DNA from: Argentina anserina
Taxonomy: Eukaryota > Streptophyta > Magnoliopsida > Rosales > Rosaceae
NCBI RefSeq assembly: GCF_933775445.1
Contig: NC_065874.1
Span: forward strand, 23,196,501 to 23,260,500
Length of the DNA stretch: 64,000 nt
Direction: 5' to 3'
Shown here in pieces: positions 1 to 9,292 of this stretch (position 1 is its first letter; each line of letters starts with the position of its first letter). The position numbers and the translations under genes were made by a program. The notes beneath the pieces were generated by a model, which was not told the origin of the DNA, made no database searches, and saw only the letters and a program-made list of their open reading frames with translations.

Positions 1-769
1 CGTGGTACTCGAGCAATGCGGCTTTTCCGGTCGCCGTTAGGTTCTTGTACTTGGGGAGGAACGCCTTCATCGCGTCGTCGCCGGGGCAGAACACGGTGAG
101 TCCGCCGTCGACGGCGTCGTTGAAGGTACTGGCCGCATCAAGGTTGGCCAGGAGCGTCTCGGCGAAGACCTTGCAGCCGTGTGCGGACATGATTCCGGTG
201 AGGTTAACCTCGGCGGGGCCGGGAGTGGGGGCCTCGGCGGCGGCGGAGGGGAGGACGGCGGAGATGTGGATGACGGAGATGTTGTAAGGGAGCTCCTCGA
301 CGGACTTAACAAAATGCGCGGCGAAGGAGCCGTCGTTGTCCTCGGGAGTGAAGCCGACCTTACCTCCCTTGAGGTCGGTGATGTTGACGAAGCCGGCGGA
401 TCCCGGGGCGGAGCCGGTGGCCTGGAACATGGTGGCGGCGAGGGCGGTGCCGTTGGTGATCTGGTGGAGCTTCTTGGCGCCGAAGTAGTCGAGCAAGACG
501 TGAAGTGAGAGAATGTTCTTGACGGAAGAGATGGAGAGGTGCTTGGCGAGGAGGGCTGACATGGCTGAGTTGTCGACGGCGCAGACGGTTATGGTGGTGC
601 GGTCGTTGATGTCGGCGGCCAGGTGTGTCAGGCTCAAATAGTGATTGAAAGTAGAAAACTCCGGGTGCTTGGCGAGGAGGCGCGTGATGTTGTGCGCGTG
701 GGCGAAGGAGAACAAAAAAACGAGTGAGAGGGCAAACGCGCCGGCGTTGGCTGCCGGACGGAGCTGCAT
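1..769 (-). CDS. Fasciclin-like arabinogalactan protein (FLA8/FLA10-like), C-terminus outside window
   Basis: This is a GPI-anchored cell-surface arabinogalactan protein family member that acts in the wall and at the plasma membrane, probably in adhesion and wall assembly. Reading leftwards from the ATG at 769, the frame stays open for 256 codons to the window edge. It begins with a signal peptide (hydrophobic run ALSLVFLFSF, cleavage near AHAHNITR). FAS1 domain 1 follows with the H1-type motif TVCAVDNSAM and the H2-type motif ILSLHVLLDYFG. Next comes a short AGP glycomodule, AEAPTPGPAEVN, and the start of FAS1 domain 2 with LTVFCPGDDAMKAFLPKY. N-glycosylation sequons (NIT, NGT) are visible. 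Two-FAS1 members are usually a little over 400 residues, so about 40% is missing here, including the GPI signal. Family call is firm; the exact paralogue is from memory. Confidence 0.95.
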   Translation of the reverse strand, partial: MQLRPAANAGAFALSLVFLFSFAHAHNITRLLAKHPEFSTFNHYLSLTHLAADINDRTTITVCAVDNSAMSALLAKHLSISSVKNILSLHVLLDYFGAKKLHQITNGTALAATMFQATGSAPGSAGFVNITDLKGGKVGFTPEDNDGSFAAHFVKSVEELPYNISVIHISAVLPSAAAEAPTPGPAEVNLTGIMSAHGCKVFAETLLANLDAASTFNDAVDGGLTVFCPGDDAMKAFLPKYKNLTATGKAALLEYH

Positions 770-873
770 TGTCGGAGCAGATCTGGATTTGAAACTGAGA
801 GAGAGTGTGAGTTGGGGAAAGTGGTAGAGGTGAGAGTTTATGGAGGTTTTGTTGGGACTTGGGAGTGAAGAAG

Positions 874-883
874 GGTTTATAAG
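874..883 (-). promoter_or_regulatory. TATA box of the FLA gene
   Basis: Read on the minus strand this is CTTATAAACC, about 108 bases upstream of the FLA start codon, a normal plant distance when the leader is about 75 nt. It is a motif match only. Confidence 0.6.
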
Positions 884-3800
884 AAAAGAGGCTTGGATGC
901 GGAGAATATTACGGGGGATGCCACTGGGGTCCATCTGCTGATCTCCTTGCATGTGGTTCTTTTTACTTTTGTCTCTCTGTGCTTTTTGTTGCGAAGAAGA
1001 AACGAGAATTGTAGCTAAATGGAGACTTGGTCAAGCAATTTGGTTAAGACTTGAGAGCAAATGAGTTACCTAAAGTAAGCAATAATTGGACCTTTTCTTG
1101 TAGCATGAACTAAATTAACTAATACGCTTTTGCCTTTTAGGTCACAAGTTAATCAATTCGAGCACTAATCATTTTGTTCTTTATTTATTTTTAATGCATG
1201 TTGCATTAATTTTATTTAGTATTAACAGCTAACAACTAAAGGAGCTTGAAGTTCAATGGAGACAGTCATGCTTATTTACCAAGCGATCTTACTGTCATCT
1301 TGTCATTAAAGAACCTCAAATATTTTTAGTAAAGGTCAATATTATTTAAAGAAAATAAGTCGTTTAGTGAAATTTTAACATAAACTAATCCAAATACGAG
1401 ACTTTGTGAAAGTTTTTACTCTCTTTTTTTGTCCAAGTTTAGTAATCCTAGGACCATCAATTCCACTTCCGATTATCTATAAAGAAATCATCATTTGTTG
1501 TATAGGTAGCAAAAGTTTTGCCTCGGCCTCTAACTGGCCTGAAAAAAAGAATGTTACCCGACTCAAATGAAGCGGGACTATAACATATTTGCTCTAGTAG
1601 TTTGGGTTAGATTAATTTTTTTTTAGTTTATAAAATAGGTTTAGGATAGCAAAACAACAACTTTTGTGCTGGTAAAATAATTATTATTCCTATTCTCGTG
1701 TCCTCGCATTAAATTTAGACTATTACTATTTGCCAATGAAGGCCTATTTATGGCAAAAATGGTTCCGATATTGTTAACATTATATGGCCGTCAAAACATT
1801 GTTTATATTTCTTTGAGTGTAAATGTCATTGCTGGTGTCTTTGTAACTGATTTACATCTAAAAATGTGCCACACTCACTCACTTGAGAGTCGGACTCTCT
1901 TGGCTCGTGGATGTCGTCTGTGGTGCTGGATGTGTAACTAAAGTTTAGTAGTAGGGCGTCACAAATACAACCGGAGCTCAGGTGAGATTTAACGACGAAA
2001 CACGCGCCGACCATATAGCAGCTAAGGGCAAAAGAGGAAATTCGACCCAGGTAACGTAAAACTTTTTCAGTTCTTTCTGGTAAGAAAAACGGGAGCAAAA
2101 TTAGGAACAGATCACGTGGTTTAAGCGTTAATAAGGCGAAGGAATCTAATTCTTTAAACCAAACCGAACCAAACAAGCATGGAATCCGAGCTCACTTGTA
2201 ACGTGCGAAAGTCCGAGTGGGGGACCCAATCAGATATGCTGGCCCCACAACCGCTCTGGTATCATTTCCTACGTGCACTTCCACCACGGTCCAAAACACC
2301 AACAGTGATCCTTCGCCGTCAACGTGATTGACTTCTAGCCCGGCGGGTGACCGTTGGATCTCAACGGCCGTATCTCCAGTCACGTGTGAGCAGTAGGGGT
2401 AGTTTCGTAGGATCGTGAAAGAAGTTGTTCAGGTGAATTTACGAGGTCAAGGTGCCAGAGAGGACATTGTCTGTGATCTACTCCCCACCGACAATCCACA
2501 TCATTTTGACCACTAAGATTTTCTCTACAATTTTTTTAATTAATTCATGGAAAAAATATTATCAAATTGTACTGCTGGAGCCCACTAGCTCATTATCATA
2601 AGCCAAACAAATTTGAGGTTAGGCTACTAAGCCACGTTAGATTAATAATTTACAGGTGCAATGGGTTGCTTCCATAGGTTCTCTGATTACCTGTTGTCTC
2701 GTTCATGTTGATTATTCATGTAATTTGTTACTTTCGATGGGGTCTCTTTTGAATGAGTCTCACCATTTCGTATGGAGTTACGTTCAACCTTTTGATCAAT
2801 ATATGTTCTCAATGTCATCTAGACCGACTTCTTTTCTTTTCATATTTGAACTTCGTTGCGATATTTTTTTGGGCATTGTTGAGTATGTTAACAAATATGA
2901 GTAAAGATTAAAGGAACATTTCTTTAGTGTGACAGTGACTATTTTCAGTGTGCGAATTAAATTCATATATTGAGAAAAAATGTACCTAAACTAAATGTTT
3001 CTCTTTTAAAGAGAAGAGAACATTTCATTTCTTCTTGATCAGAATTCGTTTTAAGTTTACACCCTCATGTCAAATTAACACGCCACTTTGGATTTGGTTT
3101 CAGAATTGTTCAAGCACCAGGATCTCTAAGACAAGCACGTATATTTATGTTCACCTTGTGGGCTTGCGTCAATACACGTTAAGTGTGATATTCTCTTTTG
3201 TACATCATACATTAGCTGACGCTGCTGACCTATCCGCCACAAAATTGGTTTCTCCAAAGTTATGTCGAAATCGTATAGAATACATAGAGCTTTTGGAGAT
3301 ACTTCATACTGATATACTAGTTTATATGGAGATCAAAGTTTTTTCAACCAGAGATGTAATAGTCGAAAGATGTGATGAAACAATTTTTTTTTTCTAGCAA
3401 ACTTTGATCTCCTTGACCGTTTTCCTGTAATTTAGTATATATAATTGTGTCCCTCTTTTCGTGTCCCAAGTGTTCCACCTAGTAGCTATATATTTATCTT
3501 TTAATTTGGTTTTGTTGTTTTGTTTCTGACTTTATGTCTCTGAAAAAAGTGGTTAATTAGATCCATCGATCGATAATAACTTTACTATAGAACTCGGGGA
3601 GTATGGGTGTCTCAAAATAAACTCTTCATGACCCCATCGTAATTACTATCTACTTAACTAGGACTCACGACTCGCCTAACGAATTGAAACTTTAGAAGGT
3701 TTTTATTAGATCATGTGAATATCAGTGTGAAATATATTTTGGACTTCGCTCAAATTTTGGTAATTACCCTAGTATTATATAGTTCTATATTTGTATATTC

Positions 3801-3980
3801 GAATATTGAAAACTCTCAATCTAAACGATTGTTTCGTTGAGAAATCATAAAATTGATGTGGCATTACGAGAAAGGTTTCTTGAAACTCAAGTTTGATAAT
3901 TGAAAACCGAGGCACCTCCTCCTTCGTTAAGAATTAACGTCGAGGAATAATGCATGGAACATTCTGAGCATATTGGAGTA
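884..3980. other. Intergenic spacer between FLA and GDPD genes
   Basis: AT-rich spacer separating two divergent genes. The open frames here (for example at 2656-2904 and 3035-3397) have no recognisable domain, biased codon use or splice-linked partner, so I do not call genes. The part up to about 2.5 kb should hold the FLA promoter. I see no complete transposon ends. Confidence 0.6.
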
Positions 3981-3986
3981 AAGAGA

Positions 3987-3994
3987 GAATATAC
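3987..3994 (+). promoter_or_regulatory. P1BS-type PHR1 binding site in the GDPD promoter
   Basis: The sequence GAATATAC matches the P1BS consensus GNATATNC bound by PHR1-type MYB factors under phosphate starvation. It lies about 47 bases upstream of the putative TATA box and 140 bases upstream of the GDPD start. Phosphate-starvation induction is known for plant GDPDs, so the position makes functional sense. An 8-mer with two free positions also occurs by chance. Confidence 0.55.
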
Positions 3995-4040
3995 CACTAG
4001 CCCTCCCCATCACAGTTGGATTTCCAAGCTCCTCGCCTCC

Positions 4041-4048
4041 TATTATAT
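4041..4048 (+). promoter_or_regulatory. Putative TATA box of the GDPD gene
   Basis: TATTATAT lies about 90 bases upstream of the start codon, followed by a CT-rich stretch typical of a plant transcription start and leader. Confidence 0.45.
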
Positions 4049-4133
4049 CTCTCTTCATCGATATCCGATCCCCCTCGTCCTTTCTATCCTCATCGATCAT
4101 TCTTGCATTTGAGAAAACACAATAGTTATTATC

Positions 4134-5264
4134 ATGGCTCTTAAGGCGGTTCATGTCTCCGACGTCCCTAACCTCGATCAGGTGCCAGAAAGTGCCTCTT
4201 TGTACTCCACCCGCTTCTCCAAAGGTGTGGAACTTGGCCGGATGACATCAAGAATACCCAAGTTGTTGGTGATCGGACACAGAGGGTTTGGAATGAACGC
4301 TTCACGTTCAGATGATCGGAGAATGAAAGCAATCAAGGAAAACTCCATCATGTCGTTTAACACTGCTGCCAAATACCCTCTTGATTTCGTCGAGTTTGAT
4401 GTTCAGGTCACCAAAGATGGCTTCCCCGTGATTTTCCACGACGACTTCATCCTCACCGAAGATCAGGGTACTGTGTCGGAGAAGAGAGTAACTGAACTGC
4501 ATTTGGCGAAGTTTCTAGATTATGGTCCACAAAGAGAGGCAAGAAAGGAAGGAAAGCCTTTGTTGAGGAAAACCAAGGATGGTCAGATTTTAAGATGGGA
4601 TGTTGAAGATGATGACTCCCTCTGTACCCTCCAAGAAGCCTTTGAGAAAGTTGAACCTTCTGTTGGCTTCAACATCGAGATTAAATTCGACGACCACATC
4701 GTTTACAAGGAGGACGACATCATCAGCGTCCTCCGATCGATCCTGCAAGTCGTGTTCGAGTGCGGCAAAGATAGGCCTATCGTATTCTCGACATTCCAGC
4801 CTGATGCAGCGCTCCTTGTTAAGAAGTTTCAGAAAACCTACCCTATCTTTTTCTTGACAGATGCTGGGAATGAGATTTACGATGACGTGAGGAGGAATTC
4901 TTTGGATGAAGCAATGAAGTTGTGCTTGGAGGGTGGTTTGGATGGTATAGTGTCGGAGGTGAAAGGTGTATTCAGAAATCCTGAGGTGGTGACCAAGATC
5001 AAGGAGTCCAAGCTTTCACTTCTAACCTATGGCAAACTAAACAATGTTGCGGAAGCAGTATACTTGCAAAACCTAATGGGAATTCAGGGAGTGATTGTGG
5101 ATTTTGTAGAAGAGATCACGGAGGTAGTCTGTGATATGATTAAGCCATCGGCAGCCTTGGAAGAAGACCGGGATGATTTGGTGGAATTGAAAACAAAGCC
5201 ACTTCTCTCGCAGAGGGAGCTTTCCTTTTTGTTGAAGCTCATTCCAGAATTGATACAACTCTGA
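4134..5264 (+). CDS. Glycerophosphodiester phosphodiesterase, GDPD1-3 type
   Basis: The enzyme hydrolyses glycerophosphodiesters (for example glycerophosphocholine) to glycerol-3-phosphate plus an alcohol, a phosphate-salvage step after phospholipid breakdown. The 376-residue frame contains the GDPD-domain landmarks in order: GHRGFGMN near residue 49, KENSIMSFNTA near 70, FVEFDVQVTKDGFPVIFHDD near 87 with the catalytic His, and GFNIEIKF near 178. The conserved C-terminus ends LSFLLKLIPELIQL. Length and start (MALKAVHVSDVPNLD) match the short soluble or plastid GDPD1/2/3 subgroup rather than the long GPI-anchored GDPD-like proteins. The whole gene is one open frame with no intron, which may differ from related genes and could mean a retrocopy or natural intron loss. 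A P1BS element lies upstream. It converges on the TIC20 gene across about 2.3 kb. Confidence 0.95.
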   Translation: MALKAVHVSDVPNLDQVPESASLYSTRFSKGVELGRMTSRIPKLLVIGHRGFGMNASRSDDRRMKAIKENSIMSFNTAAKYPLDFVEFDVQVTKDGFPVIFHDDFILTEDQGTVSEKRVTELHLAKFLDYGPQREARKEGKPLLRKTKDGQILRWDVEDDDSLCTLQEAFEKVEPSVGFNIEIKFDDHIVYKEDDIISVLRSILQVVFECGKDRPIVFSTFQPDAALLVKKFQKTYPIFFLTDAGNEIYDDVRRNSLDEAMKLCLEGGLDGIVSEVKGVFRNPEVVTKIKESKLSLLTYGKLNNVAEAVYLQNLMGIQGVIVDFVEEITEVVCDMIKPSAALEEDRDDLVELKTKPLLSQRELSFLLKLIPELIQL

Positions 5265-5449
5265 AAGATGATTATGTTTGAGATCTCTGTACTTTTTAGT
5301 GGGCGACAACCAAGATTTGCAGCCAGCCTCATTAGCTGCAGCATCGTATGCATAGTTGTACATAGAAAATGGTCATAGAGGAAGAGGAAATTGGTCCTCG
5401 GGTTAGTATACCTGCTAGCTTGTCAAAATTAAGCTTATGTTGGATTAAA
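5265..5449. other. GDPD 3' flank
   Basis: Probably the 3' UTR of the GDPD gene. No coding signal is seen. The duplicated spacer begins at its right edge. Confidence 0.5.
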
Positions 5450-6334
5450 GGAGCATGCTTTGTTTACACTTAATTGTTCTTGTTTGGTTAATCGGGGTGC
5501 AATTTTTCTTGTCACCTGTCTTAGATATACATTGATATATTGACAGTCCATACAATTTTTTGGTGTAACCTTTAAACTTACAAGTAATTACTTCAATCTT
5601 ACCTGTGCATCGCCCATGCTCTGTGACCTTGCACAATCCAAATATTATGACCAATTCACCAGGATAACATAAACAATTTAGGCAATAAATGTAATTTATA
5701 ATCGTCGTTAGCAGTGAAAGACTAAATAATTCAACAGATTCTGATGCGGCACTTCAAATAAAACACTGGAATCTGGTTATAGGAAAGAAAACAGGACCAT
5801 TGCTGCTAAGATTTGCATTATTAACAAGACAACTACACAATGGTTCTAGACTTAAACCTGGAGTATATGAGCTTTCCTCTTTTGGTCTGATATCTAGTAT
5901 ATGATCTCACAAGATAAAATTTAACATACTGGAAGAGGAAGATGATGATATCATCCAAGTTTTGTTTCAAAATTAATTACAACCAACTACATTTTTATCC
6001 TTTTTTTGTTTTGTTCCTGGACATAATAGGATCCAGATAGAATCATTATAGATAGTCTCACAGTTCTATAGTTTGCTGCAGTTAGGTAAGACTGGTTCAC
6101 AGGCTCACAGTGAAAGTAAATACCAAAGAGACAATGAATTAAACTCTTTGCAGAAGGATATAAAATATATTACTCTTGTAATTGTACCTGAACAATCTAA
6201 ATTATCTAATGTCATCAATTTCAGTTAAAATACAAAAGTATATGATGCCCAATCACAAGAACAACAACAACATTGTACTATATGAGCTAATTGATCATCA
6301 TTAAACATTATTGTATCCAATGTAAGGTGTGAGA
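5450..6334. repeat. Diverged direct duplication of spacer, copy 1
   Basis: This stretch can be followed motif by motif in the next about 1.1 kb. It starts at GCATGCTT, then GTTTGGTTAATCGG, ATATATTGACAGT..ATACAA, GGTCTGATATCTAG, GATCCAGATAGAATCA, CTGCAGTTAGGTAAGACTGG, GAGACAATGAATTAAACTC, and ends near ACTATATGAGCT. All occur in the same order in copy 2. Many small indels show that the duplication is old. No ORF is conserved between copies. Confidence 0.8.
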
Positions 6335-7440
6335 AGCATGCTTATTTGCTTTCAGTTTATCATTCCTGTTTGGTTGATCGATCGGGCAGTAAGTTTACTT
6401 GCCACCTCTCTTGGATTAGGGACCATGATTAGTCTTAATGTTGTTCGACATCATCCAACTGAACGTTTACTATTAGAAAAGAAAAGGATAGAAATATTTG
6501 CTATCACAACTTCAGCCAGCATGTAAACTTTCAGTTTGTTTTTACCTCTGTAACGATATACATGCATATATTGACAGTGAATACAACTTTTTGGTATAAC
6601 CTTATAAGTAATAATTTCATATTATCTTATACAATCCAAACGATATGACCAATATAATGAACCAGGGGAATATATACAATAAAAGTGATGTTATTACTCA
6701 TTCCTCATCAACAGTGAAAGACGAACAATTCAACAAAATCCAAATGTGTTACTTCAAAGTTCAAACAAAACATTGAAACCTGATTTAGGAAGGGTTAGAA
6801 CTTAGAAAACAGAAAATCCTTGCTACTAACTAAGCTTTGTATTGAAAGCTCAGATTTGCATCATTAACAGTAAACAAGGTAACTAAACAATGGGTTTAGA
6901 TTTAACACGTAGTAAAATTGCAACCAGATGAGAAAAAAAGGAAAACAAAAAAAAAGACCAAAGTCAGAATATAGTAATTTAAATTTTAAAATGAGCATTT
7001 CAGTATTGGTCTGATATCTAGAATCAGAGCTAATAAAATGGATGTAACATATTGTAAGAGAAAGAATGATGATATCAATGAAATGTTGTACCAAAATTCA
7101 ATGATCTAACTACTTTTGATCCGATTTTGTTTCACAGCATATAAAGATCCAGATAGAATCACTAACACGTACAGATCTTTAGTCGCTTCCCGAGCTGCAG
7201 TTAGGTAAGACTGGTCACAGTGGAAGTATATGGCTAAATGCTAGAGACAATGAATTAAACTCTTTGCAGAATGATACAGTGTAATAGGCATTGCTCTTAA
7301 ATTGTACCTGAACCAATCTAATGTCATCAATATCAGTCAAAATCCAAAAGCATATACACTATAAAGCTCATCACAACAACAATAACAACAATATTCTACT
7401 ATATGAGCTTCTTCCTTTCATTGTGGCTAAGCATTATAAT
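6335..7440. repeat. Diverged direct duplication of spacer, copy 2
   Basis: Second copy of the preceding unit, with the same ordered landmarks (GCATGCTT at about 6336, TTTGGTCTGATATCT-type motif near 7005, GATCCAGATAGAATCAC near 7147, CTGCAGTTAGGTAAGACTGG near 7195). It lies next to the 3' end of the TIC20 gene, so the duplicated material may be former 3' flank of that gene. Confidence 0.8.
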
Positions 7441-7543
7441 CAGCAACCCAAGTAGCTCCACGAACTTTGCCTACATGAAGCTTCCTTCTTTCTCTTCCTT
7501 GGACAACAAATCATCGCAATTTGCTACAAAAGAATGAGCTCAG

Positions 7544-8170
7544 TCAAGGAACTTGCCTCTCTGCAGCTTCAGCCACAATGGGCAACCTGGGCACTTGACC
7601 CAACAAGCAAGAAGCAGAGCCATAAATCAAAGACACCAACAGAAACAGGAACACAGTACTATCCAAACTCATCATCAAATCCAACCCAATCCCATCTCTG
7701 GGGTTGAAGCTCCTCTCCAGAAGATCAGGGAAAATGAGAAGCACATCAAGCACAATGACTTGCATGGTGTTGAACCTCACATACCTACTAAAGTTCTGGT
7801 TCCTAACAACACCAAAGTAGAGGGTTAAAAATACCAAGAACCCATTAAAGGGGAAGCTCTTAAAGACCCGTATAGCCGGCACTAGTGGGTTTATCAGAGC
7901 TTGGATGGCGGTGAACTGAGTGATGACGAACTTTCCGTACTGGATGCCGTCGAAGAAGGGGTAGAAGTAAAAGACGGCGGCGATGAGGCGGTCAGGGACG
8001 TCGACTGAGTCGTCTCCGCCCTTGGAGTGGGTGGTGGTGAGGAGGAGCTTTCTGGGTTTGGTGGAGAGGAGGGAGTGGTGGGGGAGAGAGAGTGGGGAGG
8101 AGTGGTGGAGGGTGGGTTGGTGGAAGAGACGGAGAGGAGTTGTGGGGGAGAGGAAGTTGGACATGGCCAT
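7544..8170 (-). CDS. TIC20-like chloroplast inner-envelope import channel subunit (TIC20-II/V type)
   Basis: TIC20 proteins are polytopic inner-envelope proteins of the chloroplast protein import apparatus. I start at the ATG at 8170 (MAMSNFLSPTTPLRLF), giving 208 residues, the usual size of the short TIC20-II/V class. An upstream in-frame extension to 8440 lacks such similarity and looks like 5' UTR. The first about 50 residues are Ser/Leu/Pro-rich and basic, like a transit peptide. The mature part shows DRLIAAVFYFYPFFDGIQYG, then VVRNQNFSRYVRFNTMQ and LLIFPDLLERSFNPRDG. There are four hydrophobic segments, the last being TVFLFLLVSLIYGSASCLLG. The gene is single-exon and convergent with the GDPD gene. 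Confidence 0.9.
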   Translation of the reverse strand: MAMSNFLSPTTPLRLFHQPTLHHSSPLSLPHHSLLSTKPRKLLLTTTHSKGGDDSVDVPDRLIAAVFYFYPFFDGIQYGKFVITQFTAIQALINPLVPAIRVFKSFPFNGFLVFLTLYFGVVRNQNFSRYVRFNTMQVIVLDVLLIFPDLLERSFNPRDGIGLDLMMSLDSTVFLFLLVSLIYGSASCLLGQVPRLPIVAEAAERQVP

Positions 8171-8779
8171 TTCTATGGAGAATGGGAAGTCCTGGGTTTT
8201 TGGGTGGAAGAGGGAGAGAGTACTCTGGAGGTAGGACAGGGACTCAGATTGGTTCCCAAGTGAATATCTCTGCGTTTTGAAAATGGAAGACACTTGAAAC
8301 GACTTCGTTTTTGTGGGTAGAACAGTGCTTGAACCCCATAGTACAATAGTCTCCAGAAAATATCTCGTAATGTTGATAAAATAACAAGATTTTATTAAGA
8401 TTAATGTAAATAAACAAGCACTGATTGGTAAAGAGTGCACTAGTCCGTACAGCCTCCACCAACAAGGGGTTTGCCGGAAAGAATAGAGGCATCTGTCTAC
8501 TTCTCTTAATAATTTCTTCCTGCGTCCAAAGAATATGACATTGTTTTAAACTTATGTATTTTGTTAAATGTATTGAAAAAAAAATAGTCATATTCCAATG
8601 GGTATTAGGAAAATAGGGTGCATATGTATAATTTTTTGATTGCTTAATGGAGATTCTACTCATATATCTTAAATTGCCACTTGAATCTTTTTTATTAATA
8701 GATCTCCAATTTATTTTCATAAAAAAAAAAGTTTTATATACACTTCACTAGCCTCTTAATGCACACAACATATAATTTG
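8171..8779. other. TIC20 5' flank
   Basis: Promoter and leader region of the minus-strand TIC20 gene. The AT-rich part near 8570-8720 carries A/T runs. No gene is recognised. Confidence 0.5.
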
Positions 8780-9292
8780 TTTAATTTGGTTATCGTATGA
8801 GCTCGTGGGGAGATTTATAGGTTGAGATCACAAACATTGATGGAGATGGAGCCGCCCAAGATGCTCCCATAACTGAAGACTCAGCCTGCGCCGGCACCGG
8901 AACTTGAAACAGAGAAGAAAGCAGCGTTGAAGTCCCTAATGGCCGAGGCACAACAATCTCTACTGGCGGCGGCAGACCAACACAGATCCCATCTCGATGG
9001 GAGAAAAACCCACATGCATGGAAAAACCCTACCAATTTCTTGTATTTGAACCTCACGACAGCATCAACTCCCTGAAAATCAAAGATTTAAGGAGGATAAA
9101 CTTGTTGGACCCACTGATTAATCGGATGAAGGATGTGTCCTGACACCAGATCCTGCAATTTGGTTTGTCGACCACCTTCCCCAATGTGTCGCCAATCATC
9201 ACCACCGCCTCTGCGGTGGGCAGCCGTGGAGGTAGGCAATACATCTCCACTGAGAATGGAATTAACGAGAACTCCTCCTCTTTCAGAGGTTG
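8780..9292 (-). pseudogene. LINE ORF1 remnant, 3' part: DUF4283 end plus zinc knuckle
   Basis: Minus-strand reading gives the conserved DUF4283 tail: EMYCLPPRLPTAEAVVMIGD then TLGKVVDKPNCRIW. After a frameshift and a stop near 9055 it gives VRFKYKKLVGFFHACGFFSH followed by RDGIC, the CX2CX4HX4C zinc knuckle with its first Cys replaced by Phe. These domains form the gag-like ORF1 of plant L1-type LINEs. The frame is broken and nothing of an endonuclease or RT follows here. The matching 5' part lies at 12578-12990 because a gypsy element inserted between them. Confidence 0.8.

Noticed and set aside
179..508. 109-codon plus-strand ORF rich in Gly/Asp/Val
   Set aside because: It is antisense to the well-supported FLA coding region; its composition is a by-product of GC-rich codons.
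8171..8440. 90-residue N-terminal extension of the TIC20 frame
   Set aside because: The family starts near MAMSNFL; the extension has no similarity and most likely is 5' UTR that happens to lack stops.
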